DNA from: Dyadobacter luteus
GTDB lineage: Bacteria; Bacteroidota; Bacteroidia; Cytophagales; Spirosomataceae
Length of the DNA stretch: 64,000 nt
Reading direction: 5' to 3'
Assembly: GCF_003383615.1 (NCBI RefSeq)
Contig: NZ_QNUL01000004.1
Span: forward strand, 124,001-188,000
The stretch's first letter is position 1. Each line of letters opens with the position of its first letter. The position numbers and the translations under genes were made by a program. Below, in pieces: positions 62,869 to 64,000 of this stretch. The notes under the pieces are model-generated. The model searched no databases and was not told the DNA's origin. It worked only from the letters and a program-made list of their open reading frames with translations.

Positions 62869-63726
62869 TCAGGAGATGCTCTTGCTGAAAAGATCCAGGG
62901 TACGGCTCCATGCCAGTTTAGCAGCCTCGGGGTTATATCTGGTAGGTGCGCTGTCATTGAGAAATGCATGTTGTGCACCTTCGTATACATAAACTTCATA
63001 TTTGATGCCAGCAGCTTTCAGAGCTTCCTCATAGGCAGGAATTCCGGCATTGATTCGCTCATCCAAACCACCATAATGTAGCTGAACGGCCGCTTTGATC
63101 TTGGCTACATCTTTCTGTTCTGGCTGCCGTCCGTAGTAGGCTACAGCAGCATTCAATTTAGGATCATGTACAGCAAGTTGATTGGAAAGTGCCCCTCCCC
63201 AGCAAAAGCCCACAACCGCAGTTTTGCCATTACTTTCAGGACGTGCACGCAGGTACGCAAGACCTTTAATGAAATTGTCGAGATTTTTGGCCGGGTCGAT
63301 CTTAGCAAACAAGGCCCGCGCCTCATCTTCATTTTCAGGAGTACCTCCAAAAGGACCAAGTGCATCTGCGGCCAGTGCAGTGTATCCGGCTTTGGCAACT
63401 CTTCTGGCCACATCCTTAGTATGCGGATTCAAACCCCTGTTTTCATGAATTACCAGTACACTACCTTTTTTTGCGGTTCCCTTCGGGCGCACAAGGTAGC
63501 CTTTCATCGTACCGCCTTCCACAGGATAGGTAATATCTTCTGCAATAATGTCCTGATCCTGTTCCGATACAGTTGCCGCGTTGGCATAGCTGACTTCCAA
63601 TAACGGAAGTAACGCCAGTGCAGCACTGGTACCGCCTGCGAGTTTTGCCAGTTTTTTCAGGAAGGTGTCCCTGGACAGTGGCTTGTGGGTATACTCATCG
63701 AAAAGATTGATAATGCGTTGATCCAT
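62869..63726 (-). CDS. Dienelactone hydrolase family protein, exported
   Basis: A 285-residue alpha/beta hydrolase of the dienelactone hydrolase family. N-terminal part (about 1-50) has RDTFLKKLAKLAGGTSAALALLPLL, a hydrophobic stretch after basic residues, similar to a signal anchor. Catalytic residues: Cys in VVGFCWGGALS (nucleophile, about residue 174), Asp in LHYGGLDERI (about 219), His in EGAQHAFLND (about 251). These enzymes cleave dienelactone or other esters. Full length. Substrate not determined. Confidence 0.9.
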   Translation of the reverse strand: MDQRIINLFDEYTHKPLSRDTFLKKLAKLAGGTSAALALLPLLEVSYANAATVSEQDQDIIAEDITYPVEGGTMKGYLVRPKGTAKKGSVLVIHENRGLNPHTKDVARRVAKAGYTALAADALGPFGGTPENEDEARALFAKIDPAKNLDNFIKGLAYLRARPESNGKTAVVGFCWGGALSNQLAVHDPKLNAAVAYYGRQPEQKDVAKIKAAVQLHYGGLDERINAGIPAYEEALKAAGIKYEVYVYEGAQHAFLNDSAPTRYNPEAAKLAWSRTLDLFSKSIS

Positions 63727-63911
63727 TGATATAGAAGTTAGTAGGTCTTGTAAATATAGTTAAAGTTGGGATCAGAAATTCTACAATTTTAATGGTGCAT
63801 ATTAGTCATATCAAGAATGTGATTTAGGGAGCTGGCATTGTATTTTGAAGCAAGTTTAGTTATTACCGTTCGCTATTAAAACGGCTTCAGGCCCTTAAAT
63901 TTTAGACTCTG

Positions 63912-64000
63912 ATGAAAAAACGTAATGTTATAAAGGATGTCAGTATTAATGCTCCTGTGAGTAAAGTGTGGGAAGTGCTGATCGCTCCCAAATTTATACG
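63912..64000 (+). CDS. Start of an SRPBCC/AHSA1 family protein (partial)
   Basis: A frame open to the window edge: MKKRNVIKDVSINAPVSKVW, then EVLIAPKFI. The 'I-APVSKVWEVLI-P' pattern is the N-terminal strand of the START/Bet v1-like SRPBCC (AHSA1) family, often involved in stress or hydrophobic ligand binding. Only 29 residues are visible. Confidence 0.65.
   Translation, partial: MKKRNVIKDVSINAPVSKVWEVLIAPKFI

Noticed and set aside
63166-63603. Plus-strand frame of 145 codons
   Set aside because: Antisense to the dienelactone hydrolase gene, which keeps its catalytic Cys, Asp and His.

Overview
The window looks like chromosome of a member of the Bacteroidota, most likely Cytophagales and Dyadobacter/Spirosomaceae-like. 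The reasons are the many promoters with the Bacteroidota -7 element TAnnTTTG, the weak Shine-Dalgarno sequences, a carboxypeptidase-regulatory-domain TonB receptor, DUF2851, DUF4143 and 7TM-DISM proteins, a Nudix-type AraR next to araBAD, and a MarR-YceI pair. The lineage is inferred; no rRNA lies in the window. I see no rRNA or tRNA gene, no insertion sequence, no prophage and no CRISPR array. Most of the window is ordinary core and metabolic chromosome.

Layout. 0-8 kb: end of a luciferase-like monooxygenase, a GapN-type aldehyde dehydrogenase, a MATE exporter, a TonB-dependent receptor, a single-domain response regulator and an old-yellow-enzyme. 8-11 kb: a carB lacking the usual C-terminal allosteric domain. 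11-16 kb: a DUF2251-like protein, an Omp85-like outer-membrane protein and a secreted thioredoxin-fold protein without the CxxC. 15.5-18 kb: nuoC, nuoB and nuoA of respiratory complex I, with an opposite-strand outer-membrane gene between nuoA and nuoBC. 18-20.3 kb: a TauE/SafE transporter and a DUF4143 ATPase preceded by a tandem repeat. 20.3-26.8 kb: a TPP-riboswitch-controlled thiamin operon thiS-thiC-(thiE-like)-thiE-thiG-thiH-thiF. 27-34 kb: GNAT enzyme, small acidic protein, CBM9-like protein, MHS-type MFS transporter with a small membrane partner, thiolase, GtrA, and an outer-membrane protein plus lipoprotein pair. 34-38.5 kb: gluconolactonase-like protein, GH13 alpha-amylase family enzyme, Maf, MarR and YceI. 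38.5-45.3 kb: HsdR-N orphan, AMP nucleosidase, truncated haemoglobin, CCA-adding enzyme, DUF2851, MtgA, SDR. 45.3-48.2 kb: a secreted EEP-family enzyme and a GDPD-alkaline phosphatase fusion. 48.3-49.4 kb: small unknown ORFs and a 2'-5' RNA ligase family protein. 49.4-54.2 kb: araR-araB-araA-araD.

The most unusual locus is 54.9-61.5 kb. It is a compact minus-strand run of five genes with overlaps or gaps of only a few bases: an E1(ThiF)-nitroreductase fusion of the Rv1355c type, a GNAT-like protein resembling acyl-amino-acid or acyl-homoserine-lactone synthases, a 7TM-DISM histidine kinase, a receiver-histidine kinase hybrid and a single receiver. A divergent stand-alone receiver at 61.9 kb is a close paralogue of the hybrid's receiver. 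I propose that the first two genes make or modify a small molecule that the signalling genes sense. That function is inference; only the gene order and domain content are seen.

The window closes with small membrane proteins, a dienelactone hydrolase family protein and the start of an SRPBCC protein.
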